Origin: an uncultured Bacteroidales bacterium
GTDB taxonomy: Bacteria > Bacteroidota > Bacteroidia > Bacteroidales > F082
Reading direction: 5' to 3'
Length of the DNA: 64,000 bases
Assembly (NCBI GenBank): GCA_900317055.1
Contig: ONFF01000028.1
Span: forward strand, 1 to 64,000
In this document: in pieces, positions 52,289-60,904 of the stretch
Layout: each line of letters starts with the position of its first letter
Numbering within the stretch: position 1 is the first letter of the stretch
Translations under genes and position numbers: made by a program
Notes under the pieces: model-generated
Databases searched by the model: none
Told to the model about the DNA's origin: nothing
The model's input: the letters and a program-made list of their open reading frames with translations, nothing else

Positions 52289-53977
52289 CTAAAACTCGTT
52301 CCACCACACCTTGGTTTGCCTCGTGTCGCCATGCGACATCCTTGCCAATTCTTTGGTGTAGTTCTCATAATTGTATTCGATTTCCTTCTGGGGATATTCC
52401 ATGCGGAACGAAGTCAACTTGGCATGGTCGGTGGTGGTCGGCGTCGCCATGGTGCGGCGTGCCAAGGCCCAGGCTTCCCAAGGCTGACGGAAAAGGTTGA
52501 GCCAACGCTGTTGATAGATGAGCTCCAGATAAGCCTCGTTAGAATAATCGAAGTCGAAGTTCATATACACGGCATTGTTCATCACATTAGAAGCCATATT
52601 GTTACAGTAAGACCAGATATCTAGGTTCCCAATAAAGCTGGTATACTCTGGATAGAAAAAGGTCCAACGATTTGTGTTTTGGGGCATGTGGGTCCAAAAT
52701 AGACAAGACTGGTAGATGCCTTGGAAGATCATCTGGTCAAGGTCCATGCCCGAGAGGGTAATGCCACCGATGCCGCGTGCGCCAATCTCAGCCTTCATGA
52801 AAAGCACATCGGCATAGGTAACCAGGATTTGCGGCACATATTTCTCATCACGGGTGAGATAGTAGTTGAAGGGCGAGAAGAGGCACGAAGGGCCTTTGAA
52901 GGTATAGTTGCCGTCGCGGCTTTGGGCGTAGGGAGAACCACCTTCGGTGGGCGTCTCGAGAGTGCGTATCTGCGGATAAGGCCGCCAGGCACCATCGGGG
53001 AAGCTGTCGTTTTTGTGGCTCGTGTCGAAGAAGAGGTAGGTACGGTAGTCGAAGATGCCGCTGCCGTCCATGTCGTCAGTCGAAGAGAGACAGCTCCAGA
53101 TGGTCTCGCCCATGCGCAGATGCTTATGTTCGCGGAACGACCAGTTGTTGTCCCAACTCGTACCTAATACACTAGGCCACAAACAGATACCTCCTCCCGT
53201 AACTCCACCGCCAGATGTACTTATTTTGGAGTAGATATAGTTGTAGGCCTCCACCAACAAAGGCGTGGCGTAATCAGGGTCCTTGTCATACATACGCAGA
53301 CCGTGACGCAGGATGAGCGAGTTGGCAAACTCAGCCCAAAGCGTGTAGTCGTTGTTGAGCAGCACTTCGTAGGGCAGCTTGTAATACTCGTTGCCGCTAG
53401 CGGTGGTGACAGAGTCAGCATGCAAGAGGTCACGCGACCAAACCAGCTCTTCCAAAAGCGATTTGTAGATGCTCTCTTGGGTATCCCATTCAGGTTTCAT
53501 TGTTGCCTGTGAAGAGGCATTTTCCCAGATTCGCCCAGCTTGAGTATAAGGCATGTCACCAAAGATATCCGTGACTTTAAAAGTCTGGTAAGCTTTCAAT
53601 ATGTTGAGTTGGGCGCGTGCTTTGTCACAAACGGCACTGTCGGCCTGCTCCTCGCAGTAGCTGTCGAAACGCCTCTCCAGCTCACGGATATTGGACAGCA
53701 TAAGATAGTAATCGGACCAAACATTTGAGGTTCCTATTTGGGAGTTGCCCCAAGCCTCAGATGTCAGGGCTCCGAGTTCCGTTTCGGGATACCAAATCTC
53801 GTTTTGCAGGTAGAACTGCTCGTTCATGCTCTGCTGCAAGGAACTGACCACGCCATTAAACAAGGCCTCGACAGTCGTCCCCGTTGGCGAGAACGGGTTT
53901 TGGTTCATCTCTTCGAAGTTCTTTGTACATGATGCCAAGGCAAATACTGCACAAACTATAAATAAGCTTCTTTTCAT
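52289..53977 (-). CDS. SusD-like outer-membrane lipoprotein
   Basis: Lipobox ALASC. The N-terminal FNGVVSSLQQSMNEQ and the TPR-like helices (ARAQLNILKAYQTFKVTDIFGDMPYTQAGRIWENA) are typical of the SusD/RagB family that caps SusC and binds oligosaccharide or peptide at the surface. The length (562 aa) is typical. It directly follows susC and precedes the PNGase-like gene on the same strand. The ligand cannot be read from sequence; the neighbour suggests N-glycan or glycopeptide. Confidence 0.9.
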   Translation of the reverse strand: MKRSLFIVCAVFALASCTKNFEEMNQNPFSPTGTTVEALFNGVVSSLQQSMNEQFYLQNEIWYPETELGALTSEAWGNSQIGTSNVWSDYYLMLSNIRELERRFDSYCEEQADSAVCDKARAQLNILKAYQTFKVTDIFGDMPYTQAGRIWENASSQATMKPEWDTQESIYKSLLEELVWSRDLLHADSVTTASGNEYYKLPYEVLLNNDYTLWAEFANSLILRHGLRMYDKDPDYATPLLVEAYNYIYSKISTSGGGVTGGGICLWPSVLGTSWDNNWSFREHKHLRMGETIWSCLSSTDDMDGSGIFDYRTYLFFDTSHKNDSFPDGAWRPYPQIRTLETPTEGGSPYAQSRDGNYTFKGPSCLFSPFNYYLTRDEKYVPQILVTYADVLFMKAEIGARGIGGITLSGMDLDQMIFQGIYQSCLFWTHMPQNTNRWTFFYPEYTSFIGNLDIWSYCNNMASNVMNNAVYMNFDFDYSNEAYLELIYQQRWLNLFRQPWEAWALARRTMATPTTTDHAKLTSFRMEYPQKEIEYNYENYTKELARMSHGDTRQTKVWWNEF

Positions 53978-53997
53978 GGTGATTCTATTCTTTTTGA

Positions 53998-54068
53998 CGC
54001 GAGACTTCGGGACACGGGACTTCGGGACATTGTCCGTCTCGCAGTCTCGTAGTCTCGCAGTCTCGTGT
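53998..54068. repeat. CTTCGGGACACGGGA / AGTCTCGCAGTCTCG word repeat between susC and susD
   Basis: Two short word families, acttcgggaca and gtctcgcagtctcgta, repeated in the 120-bp gap. No promoter seen; the gap may be transcribed through. Confidence 0.6.
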
Positions 54069-54097
54069 CATATTGTTTTGCATTGTTTTGTGATTAA

Positions 54098-57000
54098 TTA
54101 CAAACTGACTTTAAGGTTTATCATAAAGGATCGTGAGCCTGGATAGGAGGCATACTCGAGGCCTTGGGCGTTGCCTGAGCCTTGGGTGCCTTCGGGGTTG
54201 ATATTGTCAGGCAAGGTCTTGTAGAAATAGAACAGGTCACGACCCACGAGGGAGATGGATGCCTGCTTGAAGAAGTTCTGCTTGTCGAGCCACTTACGAG
54301 GGAAGTCGTAAGTCAACGAAAGTTCACGCATCTTGATCCAAGTGTTGTTCACGATGCCCGGGGTGCTGAGGATATTGCCCCAGCCACCGAAATTGGGCAT
54401 GTATTTGTAGAGGTAATGCACCACATGGTCGTTCTCAACGGCCTCGCCCGTCTCGGTGTTGATGCAATAACCCGGTAGAATGATGCCGTAGTTGCCGAGC
54501 AGCTCACCGTTTTCTTCATAGGGCAAACCGTTGCCTTCGCGTTCATAAAGGGTTTCGGGGCTTTGGCCGGTCTGCATACCCACCACATAAGAGGCGCAGT
54601 AAATCTGGCCTCCCAACTTGGCATCGACCAAAGCATAGAGCGACCAGTTCTTATAGGAAGCCCTCAGGTTGATACCGCCCGTCACCAAAGGTGCGCAGTT
54701 ACCCACCGGCACGCGATTGTCGGTCTTCAGATAAGTGGTACCCGTCTCATTGAGCAAAGGCATGGGTTTGCCATTGACATCGTAGAATGGTCCCACGACG
54801 GAGCCATCGGGCATGGTGTATTCATATACATAATCCCATCCGTAGATGGTGCCGTACTCCTCTCCTTCTTCCACAGCGATAGCAGGGCCATTGGAGCCCC
54901 AAATCTCGGAAAGCAGATACATATCGGAGCCTGCCAGGTCGACAATGCGGTTCTTGTTGCGGGCGAGGTTCATGCCCACCTGAACGCCATAATCCTTGCC
55001 TTGGGCAATGTCGTAAGTCAAAATGGCCTCAATACCCTTGTTGGTCACCACACCTGTGTTAATGGTCACGTTGTTGGCACCCGATGAGGGAGCAAGCGGC
55101 GAGGAAAGGATCTGGTCCCAGGAATAGATGTCGTAATAAGTGAAGTCCATATTGAACCTCGCACCCAGTCCGAGATCAAAGCCTAACTCATAGGCGCGTT
55201 GACGTTGGGGTTTCAGCTCCAAAGGCGGCACAACGGTGGGCAAGGCGGCCGATAGCTGATGACCAAAAGAGCCTGTACTGTAGGTATAAGTTAGCTGGTA
55301 CGGATCGGTGTCGCTGGCGGTCTGTGCCCACGAACCGCGTAACTTGAGGTAATTCACCGGACCCCAGTTCCAGTTCTTGAAAGCCGAGGTCGGGATAAAA
55401 CTCAAGGTGGCGGAGGGATAGAAATAGCTGTTGTTGGTGATGGGCAAGGTCGACGACCAGTCGTTACGACCTGTAACATCCAAGAACAACCAATCGCTGT
55501 AGCTCATGTTGAAGAAGGCATAAACCGAGTTGACTTGCTTCTCCCACCGCGATTCACCAAAGGTGCGTTCCGTGGCGTTGGAGTAGTTGCTTATGGCGTA
55601 CAGATTGGCATAAGCCCATTTACCCGAAGTGCCATTGAGGCCGTCGCGGTAACCATAATACTGTTCGCCACCCATCGAGAAGCGCACATTGAACTTCGAA
55701 CCGAAGATCTTGTCCTTGTATGCCGTGAGCAAGAAGTCCATGTCTCGGGTCACTGAATTCGACTTACTCTTTGAGTAATAGCCGCCCGCCATGCCATCGA
55801 GGGTGGTGGGCTTATGCTTGGTAGTGTAGTCGTCGGCAGTCCAGTCCAAGGCTACCTTTGCGGAAGCACTCAACCAAGGCGTGATGTCGTACATCAGGCG
55901 GACGGAGCCGTACATCTTGTCGCGGTCGAGGGTGGTATTGTTGTTGTAGAATGTCCAGAATGTACTGTTGTAGATGTACATATAAGGATAACCGTCAAAC
56001 TGGTTCATCGTACCGTCTTCATTTTCGTATGAAGTGACCTCAAGGCCTTTCCAACTACGAGGCCAGCTGTAAAGCAAACCTTTGTTGAAGTTGCTGTTCG
56101 ACTCACCGATTTCAGGCGAGTTGAGGCGGAAGTAGTCTAAATAGTTAAACGAAACATCGACCTTGATTTTCTCTGATACATTAATCAAGGTACCCACATT
56201 GACTGTGGTCTGCTTCAGGTTGCAGTTGTCGATGATGGCGTCGGTGCGTGAGTCGGTGAAAGAGACGCGGACGCTACCGAAGTCACCGGCATTTTGGAAG
56301 GCCACATTGTGATTCATCGTGTGACCGTTCTTGAAGAGCATCTTCAGGTTGTCGGGCTGGGGGTCGTACTTCCGCACCTCGCCATCCCACCAAAGAACGC
56401 TCTCGCCGTTCATCGCAGGACCCCAGCTTTGGGCACCGCCGTAGTAGCCAAAAGTAGTGTTGGTAGGCTCGCCAGCAGGACCATTGTCGACGCTATAAAT
56501 GCCTGGATATTCATAGACTTGGTTTCCATTTTCATCTGTCATACCCTCAATGGGTTTCAAAGTAGGAGTATGGAAAGTGATAGGTCCTCCTGCACCATAT
56601 TTGTTTTGCACATCGCGATAGAGATAAGGTGTAGTAATCTTGAAGCCAGCCGAATAGCTGATACCCAAGCCGCGTTGTTTCGAACCTTTCTTGGTGGTGA
56701 TGAGCACCACGCCGTTGCCGCCACGCGAGCCATAAAGAGCCGCTGCCGTAGGGCCTTTCAGGATGTCGAGGCTCTCAATGTCTTCTTGGTTGATGTTATT
56801 AAGGGCAGTACCCCAGTCGCGGCCACCGCTCCAATCGGTGACACCACCTTCGTTGGTCATCGGCACACCGTCGACCACGATGAGGGGTTGGTTGTCACCA
56901 AAGATGCTGTTGTTACCACGGATGGTGATACGTGATGAGCCACCATCGACACCGTTTGGGTTGATGATTTGCACACCCGCCGAACGACCACTCAAAGCAC

Positions 57001-57424
57001 TGATGACGCTTCCCGAACCAGATTTGGCAATAAGTTCGCCGCCGATTTCCTCGGTGGCATAACCCAATTCACGTTTCTGACGCTTGATGCCGAGTGCGGT
57101 AACCACCACATCATCAAGCGTTTGTGAGTCTACCTCAAGGGTGACATTGATTTTGTTCTTGCCTTTGATGGCCACTTCTTTGGTCTTGTAACCTACAAAG
57201 CTGAACACCAGCACATCTTTGCTGTCGGCATTCAAGCTGTAGTTGCCATCCATGTCGGTCACGGTGCCGTTAGACGAATTCTTCACCTGAATGGTGACAC
57301 CTGGCAAACCGTAGCCATCATCGCTTGACACGACCTTACCGCTCACCGTAATGCTTTGTGCAAGGGCGGCAAAAGGTGAAATTATCAGAGCGAGAAAAAG
57401 TAAAAGTAGAGTTTTTCTTTTCAT
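54098..57424 (-). CDS. SusC-like TonB-dependent outer-membrane transporter
   Basis: After the signal peptide come a carboxypeptidase-D-like domain (SGKVVSSDDGYGLPGVTIQVKN), the SusC-specific plug (VVVTALGIKRQKRELGYATEE; RGNNSIFGDNQPLIVVDG) and a 22-strand barrel ending in KVSL. It imports the ligand captured by SusD using TonB energy. No extra N-terminal anti-sigma-interacting STN domain is seen, and no sigma/anti-sigma pair lies nearby. The length (1108 aa) is normal. Confidence 0.95.
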   Translation of the reverse strand: MKRKTLLLLFLALIISPFAALAQSITVSGKVVSSDDGYGLPGVTIQVKNSSNGTVTDMDGNYSLNADSKDVLVFSFVGYKTKEVAIKGKNKINVTLEVDSQTLDDVVVTALGIKRQKRELGYATEEIGGELIAKSGSGSVISALSGRSAGVQIINPNGVDGGSSRITIRGNNSIFGDNQPLIVVDGVPMTNEGGVTDWSGGRDWGTALNNINQEDIESLDILKGPTAAALYGSRGGNGVVLITTKKGSKQRGLGISYSAGFKITTPYLYRDVQNKYGAGGPITFHTPTLKPIEGMTDENGNQVYEYPGIYSVDNGPAGEPTNTTFGYYGGAQSWGPAMNGESVLWWDGEVRKYDPQPDNLKMLFKNGHTMNHNVAFQNAGDFGSVRVSFTDSRTDAIIDNCNLKQTTVNVGTLINVSEKIKVDVSFNYLDYFRLNSPEIGESNSNFNKGLLYSWPRSWKGLEVTSYENEDGTMNQFDGYPYMYIYNSTFWTFYNNNTTLDRDKMYGSVRLMYDITPWLSASAKVALDWTADDYTTKHKPTTLDGMAGGYYSKSKSNSVTRDMDFLLTAYKDKIFGSKFNVRFSMGGEQYYGYRDGLNGTSGKWAYANLYAISNYSNATERTFGESRWEKQVNSVYAFFNMSYSDWLFLDVTGRNDWSSTLPITNNSYFYPSATLSFIPTSAFKNWNWGPVNYLKLRGSWAQTASDTDPYQLTYTYSTGSFGHQLSAALPTVVPPLELKPQRQRAYELGFDLGLGARFNMDFTYYDIYSWDQILSSPLAPSSGANNVTINTGVVTNKGIEAILTYDIAQGKDYGVQVGMNLARNKNRIVDLAGSDMYLLSEIWGSNGPAIAVEEGEEYGTIYGWDYVYEYTMPDGSVVGPFYDVNGKPMPLLNETGTTYLKTDNRVPVGNCAPLVTGGINLRASYKNWSLYALVDAKLGGQIYCASYVVGMQTGQSPETLYEREGNGLPYEENGELLGNYGIILPGYCINTETGEAVENDHVVHYLYKYMPNFGGWGNILSTPGIVNNTWIKMRELSLTYDFPRKWLDKQNFFKQASISLVGRDLFYFYKTLPDNINPEGTQGSGNAQGLEYASYPGSRSFMINLKVSL

Positions 57425-57426
57425 AT

Positions 57427-57440
57427 ATTAAACGTTTAAT
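57427..57440. promoter_or_regulatory. Perfect 14-bp palindrome in the susC leader
   Basis: ATTAAACGTTTAAT lies between the putative -7 box and the susC ATG, a position suited to a dimeric regulator or to an mRNA feature. Confidence 0.4.
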
Positions 57441-57448
57441 ACTTTGGG

Positions 57449-57458
57449 GACAAAAATA
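57449..57458 (-). promoter_or_regulatory. Weak -7 box for susC
   Basis: Minus-strand TATTTTTGTC, matching TAnnTTTG but not the usual C; divergent from the zinc-ribbon gene promoter. Confidence 0.45.
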
Positions 57459-57500
57459 GAAATTATTCTCGTTGATTGCTCAAAAGATTAAAATAAACCT

Positions 57501-57510
57501 TATTTTTGCA
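57501..57510 (+). promoter_or_regulatory. -7 box for the zinc-ribbon gene
   Basis: TATTTTTGCA with TTG repeats at 57472-57478 near -33; 31 nt before the ATG. Confidence 0.6.
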
Positions 57511-57540
57511 TTGCTATTTCTGCAATAACACATAAAACTT

Positions 57541-58644
57541 ATGTCAGAACACTACGACAACCCAGAAGAACAAATCTTTTCTGAAAGAACTGAAAAAGAA
57601 ACAGATAAGAAATGCCCTAACTGTGGCGCTACGGTCGTCTTCGACCCTGCTACAGGTGGTATGCATTGTGAATATTGTGGCTACACTTGTGAGTTGCCTA
57701 AGGCTGACAGTGAGAATGAAATCTGCGAAATGGATTTCGAAGCGGCTCTTCACACCGAAAGTTTCAACTGGGGTGAGCAGAAAAAAGAAGTGCAATGCAA
57801 GCAATGCGGTGCAGTGACGGTTTACGATGCTCTCGAAACCGCTGCCGTGTGCCCCTTTTGCGGCTCCACCAGTGTGATGCCAGCTTCTAACGAGAACACC
57901 ATTGCTCCTGGAGCGGTTTGCCCCTTCGCCATCACCAAAGACCAAGCCGGCGAACGCTTCACTAAATGGCTCAAAGGCAAGCTGTTTACACCCAGAAAAG
58001 CCAAGCGGAGCGCCCGCCCCGAATCTTTCACAGGCGTGTATCTCCCCTATTGGACCTACGATGCACAGACCACATCCAATTTTACTGCACGCGCTGGTTA
58101 TGACCGCATTGTGAAAGATAAAGACGGCAATAGAAAAACGGTTACCGATTGGCGACATGTTAGCGGAATCTATCAGGAGTTTTTCGACGATGTGACCGTC
58201 ATGGCCTCGAAACGTCAGACTGACTCGGGCGTGAGTGCCTGCGAACCATTCGATTTCTCGAAACTAGTGCCTTATTCCCCACAAGTGGTGGCAGGCTTCA
58301 TTGCAGAACGCTATTCTATTGGCCTTAAGGAAGGCTGGGAATCAGCGCAAAAAACCATCCAGTCGCGACTGCATTCCGACATTTCCTCTTATGTCCGCAG
58401 GCATTGGAATGCCAGCCGTGCCGATTCGGTCAGATTCTCCACACTCTACAGCAACATCACCTATAAATACCTCCTTGTCCCCACTTGGATTTCCTCGTTT
58501 AAATACAAGGACAAAGTGTATCAGTTTGCGGTGAATGGCCAAACTGGCAAAGTGGGCGGCAAGGCTCCTGTCTCGGTATGGAGAGTACTCATTGCTATCG
58601 CTCTCGGTATTGCTCTTATCGCCCTCCTGGCCTATCTGGCTTGA
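57541..58644 (+). CDS. Zinc-ribbon (TFIIB-type) protein with C-terminal membrane helix
   Basis: Two tandem zinc ribbons: CPNCG...CEYCG (about residues 25-47) and CKQCG...CPFCG (about 87-108). A beta-rich region with FTGVYLPYWTYDAQTTS and KYLLVPTWISSFKYKDKVYQFAVNGQTGKVGG follows, and the protein ends in one strong membrane helix (VLIAIALGIALIALLAYLA). Similar proteins are common in gut bacteria and of unknown function; they are sometimes linked to helicase-like annotations without evidence. Confidence 0.8.
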   Translation: MSEHYDNPEEQIFSERTEKETDKKCPNCGATVVFDPATGGMHCEYCGYTCELPKADSENEICEMDFEAALHTESFNWGEQKKEVQCKQCGAVTVYDALETAAVCPFCGSTSVMPASNENTIAPGAVCPFAITKDQAGERFTKWLKGKLFTPRKAKRSARPESFTGVYLPYWTYDAQTTSNFTARAGYDRIVKDKDGNRKTVTDWRHVSGIYQEFFDDVTVMASKRQTDSGVSACEPFDFSKLVPYSPQVVAGFIAERYSIGLKEGWESAQKTIQSRLHSDISSYVRRHWNASRADSVRFSTLYSNITYKYLLVPTWISSFKYKDKVYQFAVNGQTGKVGGKAPVSVWRVLIAIALGIALIALLAYLA

Positions 58645-58657
58645 TGGATTTCAACCT

Positions 58658-59668
58658 TTATTCCAAAAGGCTCTCAAGGTCTTTCAAGGCCTTGCGGGCA
58701 GACATGCCCTGATGCAGCACTTGGTAGGTTTTCTCGGCAATGGGGAGCTGTCGGCGTTGTTCCTCAGGAAGGAATGGTAACAAGGCGGAAGAATAATAAC
58801 CTTCGGCCACCATAGTCATCTCGTTGAGGGCAGTCTTTACCGTGTTGCCACGACCAATCAACACACCCAGCTGGCGGTTGCGACTGTGGCTGGAATAACA
58901 TGACACCAACAAGTCGCCAAAGAAATTGGAGGGATTGAACTTGGTGAGGTCGTTGACGCTCTGCGGGGCGAGCAAGAAATACATTTCCTTGATGCAGTTT
59001 GAGACCAATACAGCGATGAAATTGTCGCCATAGCCCAAACCCATCGCCATACCTACCATCACGGAATAAATGTTTTTCAGTACTGAGGAATGCTCCAAAT
59101 AGTGCATGTCTCTCAGACAGTTGACCTTTATGAAAGGCGTCTTCAGTTTTTCACCCACAACGCGGGCATTGCCTATGTTGGAACATGCGAAAGTCATATA
59201 GGTAAGCCTTCCATGGCCCACCTCCTCAGCATGAGTGGGACCGCTAATGCAGCATAACTGCGCATCCGTTAAACCATAGTTTTGTTTCAGATAATCCGTA
59301 ACAAACTGATTTTCTTCGGGAATGATGCCCTTGATGGCAGAAACCACCATCTTGTCTTGCAAAGGGGTTTTCAAATCGGAGAGATAACACTTCAGATAAG
59401 GTGCAGGCGTCACCAAAAAGATGATGTCGGCCTTGTCGACAGTTTCATTCACATCGTCGGTAAGATGGATGCGGCTCATGTCGAACTCAACATCGGAGAG
59501 ATAACGACAGTTGCGGCCTTCGGTGCGCAACGATTCAAGCACTTCCTGATTGCGGACATACCAGCACACCGACGACTCATTCATAATCAACACTTTGGTG
59601 ATGGCTGTAGCCCAACTGCCGTGTCCGATGACGGCGCAACGCGATGTCTTTTGTATCAGGGGACCCAT
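58658..59668 (-). CDS. gpsA: Glycerol-3-phosphate dehydrogenase [NAD(P)+]
   Basis: Makes sn-glycerol 3-phosphate for glycerolipids. The nucleotide fold is CAVIGHGSWATAITKVL, then VSAIKGI, SGPTHAEEV, and the C-terminal helical core GLGYGDNF ... HSRNRQLGVLIGRG. The length (336 aa) is normal; the first ~8 residues may be slightly over-long. It lies 18 bp after the BtrH-like gene on the same strand, so the two are probably co-transcribed. Confidence 0.94.
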   Translation of the reverse strand: MGPLIQKTSRCAVIGHGSWATAITKVLIMNESSVCWYVRNQEVLESLRTEGRNCRYLSDVEFDMSRIHLTDDVNETVDKADIIFLVTPAPYLKCYLSDLKTPLQDKMVVSAIKGIIPEENQFVTDYLKQNYGLTDAQLCCISGPTHAEEVGHGRLTYMTFACSNIGNARVVGEKLKTPFIKVNCLRDMHYLEHSSVLKNIYSVMVGMAMGLGYGDNFIAVLVSNCIKEMYFLLAPQSVNDLTKFNPSNFFGDLLVSCYSSHSRNRQLGVLIGRGNTVKTALNEMTMVAEGYYSSALLPFLPEEQRRQLPIAEKTYQVLHQGMSARKALKDLESLLE

Positions 59669-59686
59669 AGCTTTTGCTCTGTTTAT

Positions 59687-60736
59687 TTATGCATACTTTA
59701 GTGCCGAACTGGACTTGAGAAACTCCGAATCGATTCGGGTGAAAATCTCTTTCTCCTGCTGCCCGATGGTCTCCAAAATGTCAGCCATCTCGTTCAAGGT
59801 CACATTTTCGCTTTTCATATAGCGACGGCAATCCAAGGAGAATTGGCGCCAGGTGTCGGCATCCTTGTTCATCAATGTCGAACAGTCATCAAGTACCTCA
59901 TTTTGGAACACTGTAGCGGCTTCTTTCAAAAAGTCGGAATAGATGTAACGGTAACCGGCGCCACCTGTTCCCGCCGTTTCAATCAGCCTATAAAACCATA
60001 GCAGGATATATCCTCTCAATTCATCTGAAAAATAAGCCTTCCATCGCTTCAGGTTCTTGGCAAAACGATGCAAGCCCGTATATCCGTAATAAGAAAGAGG
60101 CATCCGCAACATACGGTAGCACGACTCCTCCAATCCCTGCACAATGGCCGGTTTCAGGTCGACTTTCTCGGTAAAATCAGTCGATGGCGGGTCAAGATAG
60201 AACATACGTCCTTCGGGAGCTGCCAGACCTTTGGCAAAACGAATCTTGCGCATAGTCTCTTCATCGATGTAGACATAGTCGTCGGTATATAGGCGACTGT
60301 CGGAATCAGCGATGGTATAGTTAGAACCCTCTTTGCCGATAACCGTCAACACATGGCCATTGAAATGCGACTCATTGACAATTTTCCCGAAATAAGTCAA
60401 GCCGCTCACGCTGACCACCACCCCGACTGGAATTTTTTTCTCCACCAGTTCATCGAGATCGCGCATCGATTTGTTCACTTTGCAACCATATCTCATGCCA
60501 TGATAGCCAATATGCATCCTTTCGGCAAAATTCTTCACAATGCAAGCAGGCTTGATGCGAAGCATGGGTAAAACGACACCGCGCATCCGCAAAAAAGGCG
60601 AATAAAGAAAATAAATACCCGAACCTATACCAAAAGCCATAGGCTCACTGATCTGATATCCGTAATATTCCAACATATTCAGAAAAGTGCCTGTCTCACA
60701 ATGCTTTCTTCTCGGATTGGGATAGCTTTCTATCAT
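59687..60736 (-). CDS. BtrH N-terminal domain protein (DUF4872-type), possible acyl transfer enzyme
   Basis: The conserved N-terminus is HCETGTFLNMLEYYGYQISEP (Cys about 14), then GIGSGIYFLY and LRMRGVVLPMLRIKP, the pattern of BtrH_N proteins with a C39-like papain fold; GHVLTVIG and YTIADSDS follow. A helical C-terminal part fits DUF4872. In butirosin synthesis BtrH moves an acyl group from a carrier protein to the aminoglycoside. Here gpsA is downstream and an acyl ligase is divergent, so an acyl transfer to a small or lipid substrate is plausible but unproven. Start MIESYPNPRRK is downstream of a -7 box. Confidence 0.7.
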   Translation of the reverse strand: MIESYPNPRRKHCETGTFLNMLEYYGYQISEPMAFGIGSGIYFLYSPFLRMRGVVLPMLRIKPACIVKNFAERMHIGYHGMRYGCKVNKSMRDLDELVEKKIPVGVVVSVSGLTYFGKIVNESHFNGHVLTVIGKEGSNYTIADSDSRLYTDDYVYIDEETMRKIRFAKGLAAPEGRMFYLDPPSTDFTEKVDLKPAIVQGLEESCYRMLRMPLSYYGYTGLHRFAKNLKRWKAYFSDELRGYILLWFYRLIETAGTGGAGYRYIYSDFLKEAATVFQNEVLDDCSTLMNKDADTWRQFSLDCRRYMKSENVTLNEMADILETIGQQEKEIFTRIDSEFLKSSSALKYA

Positions 60737-60766
60737 CGTGTTTTTTTGACTTTGGAAAATAATGCG

Positions 60767-60776
60767 TGCAAAAATA
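60767..60776 (-). promoter_or_regulatory. -7 box for the BtrH-like/gpsA unit
   Basis: Minus-strand TATTTTTGCA, about 31 nt before ATG 60736; it excludes the longer open frame. Confidence 0.6.
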
Positions 60777-60856
60777 CGACTTTTTCTTTTTATGACTCCA
60801 CTTGCCAGTATTTTCCAACGAAACACGCTCTTTTCTAAATTTTTATGAAGTTTTTG

Positions 60857-60865
60857 TATCTTTGC
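60857..60865 (+). promoter_or_regulatory. -7 box for the acyl ligase (decides the start)
   Basis: TATCTTTGC falls inside the open frame that begins at ATG 60845, so the true start is the ATG at 60905, about 39 nt downstream. Confidence 0.6.
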
Positions 60866-60904
60866 CGCTCAATTTTGAAAAGAACATCGCTCATATCCGC
60901 CATT

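Noticed and set aside
60845-60904. ATG at 60845 as the start of the acyl ligase
   Set aside because: A -7 promoter box (60857-60865) lies inside this stretch, and the family-like N-terminus begins at MEETLGLYETF (60905).
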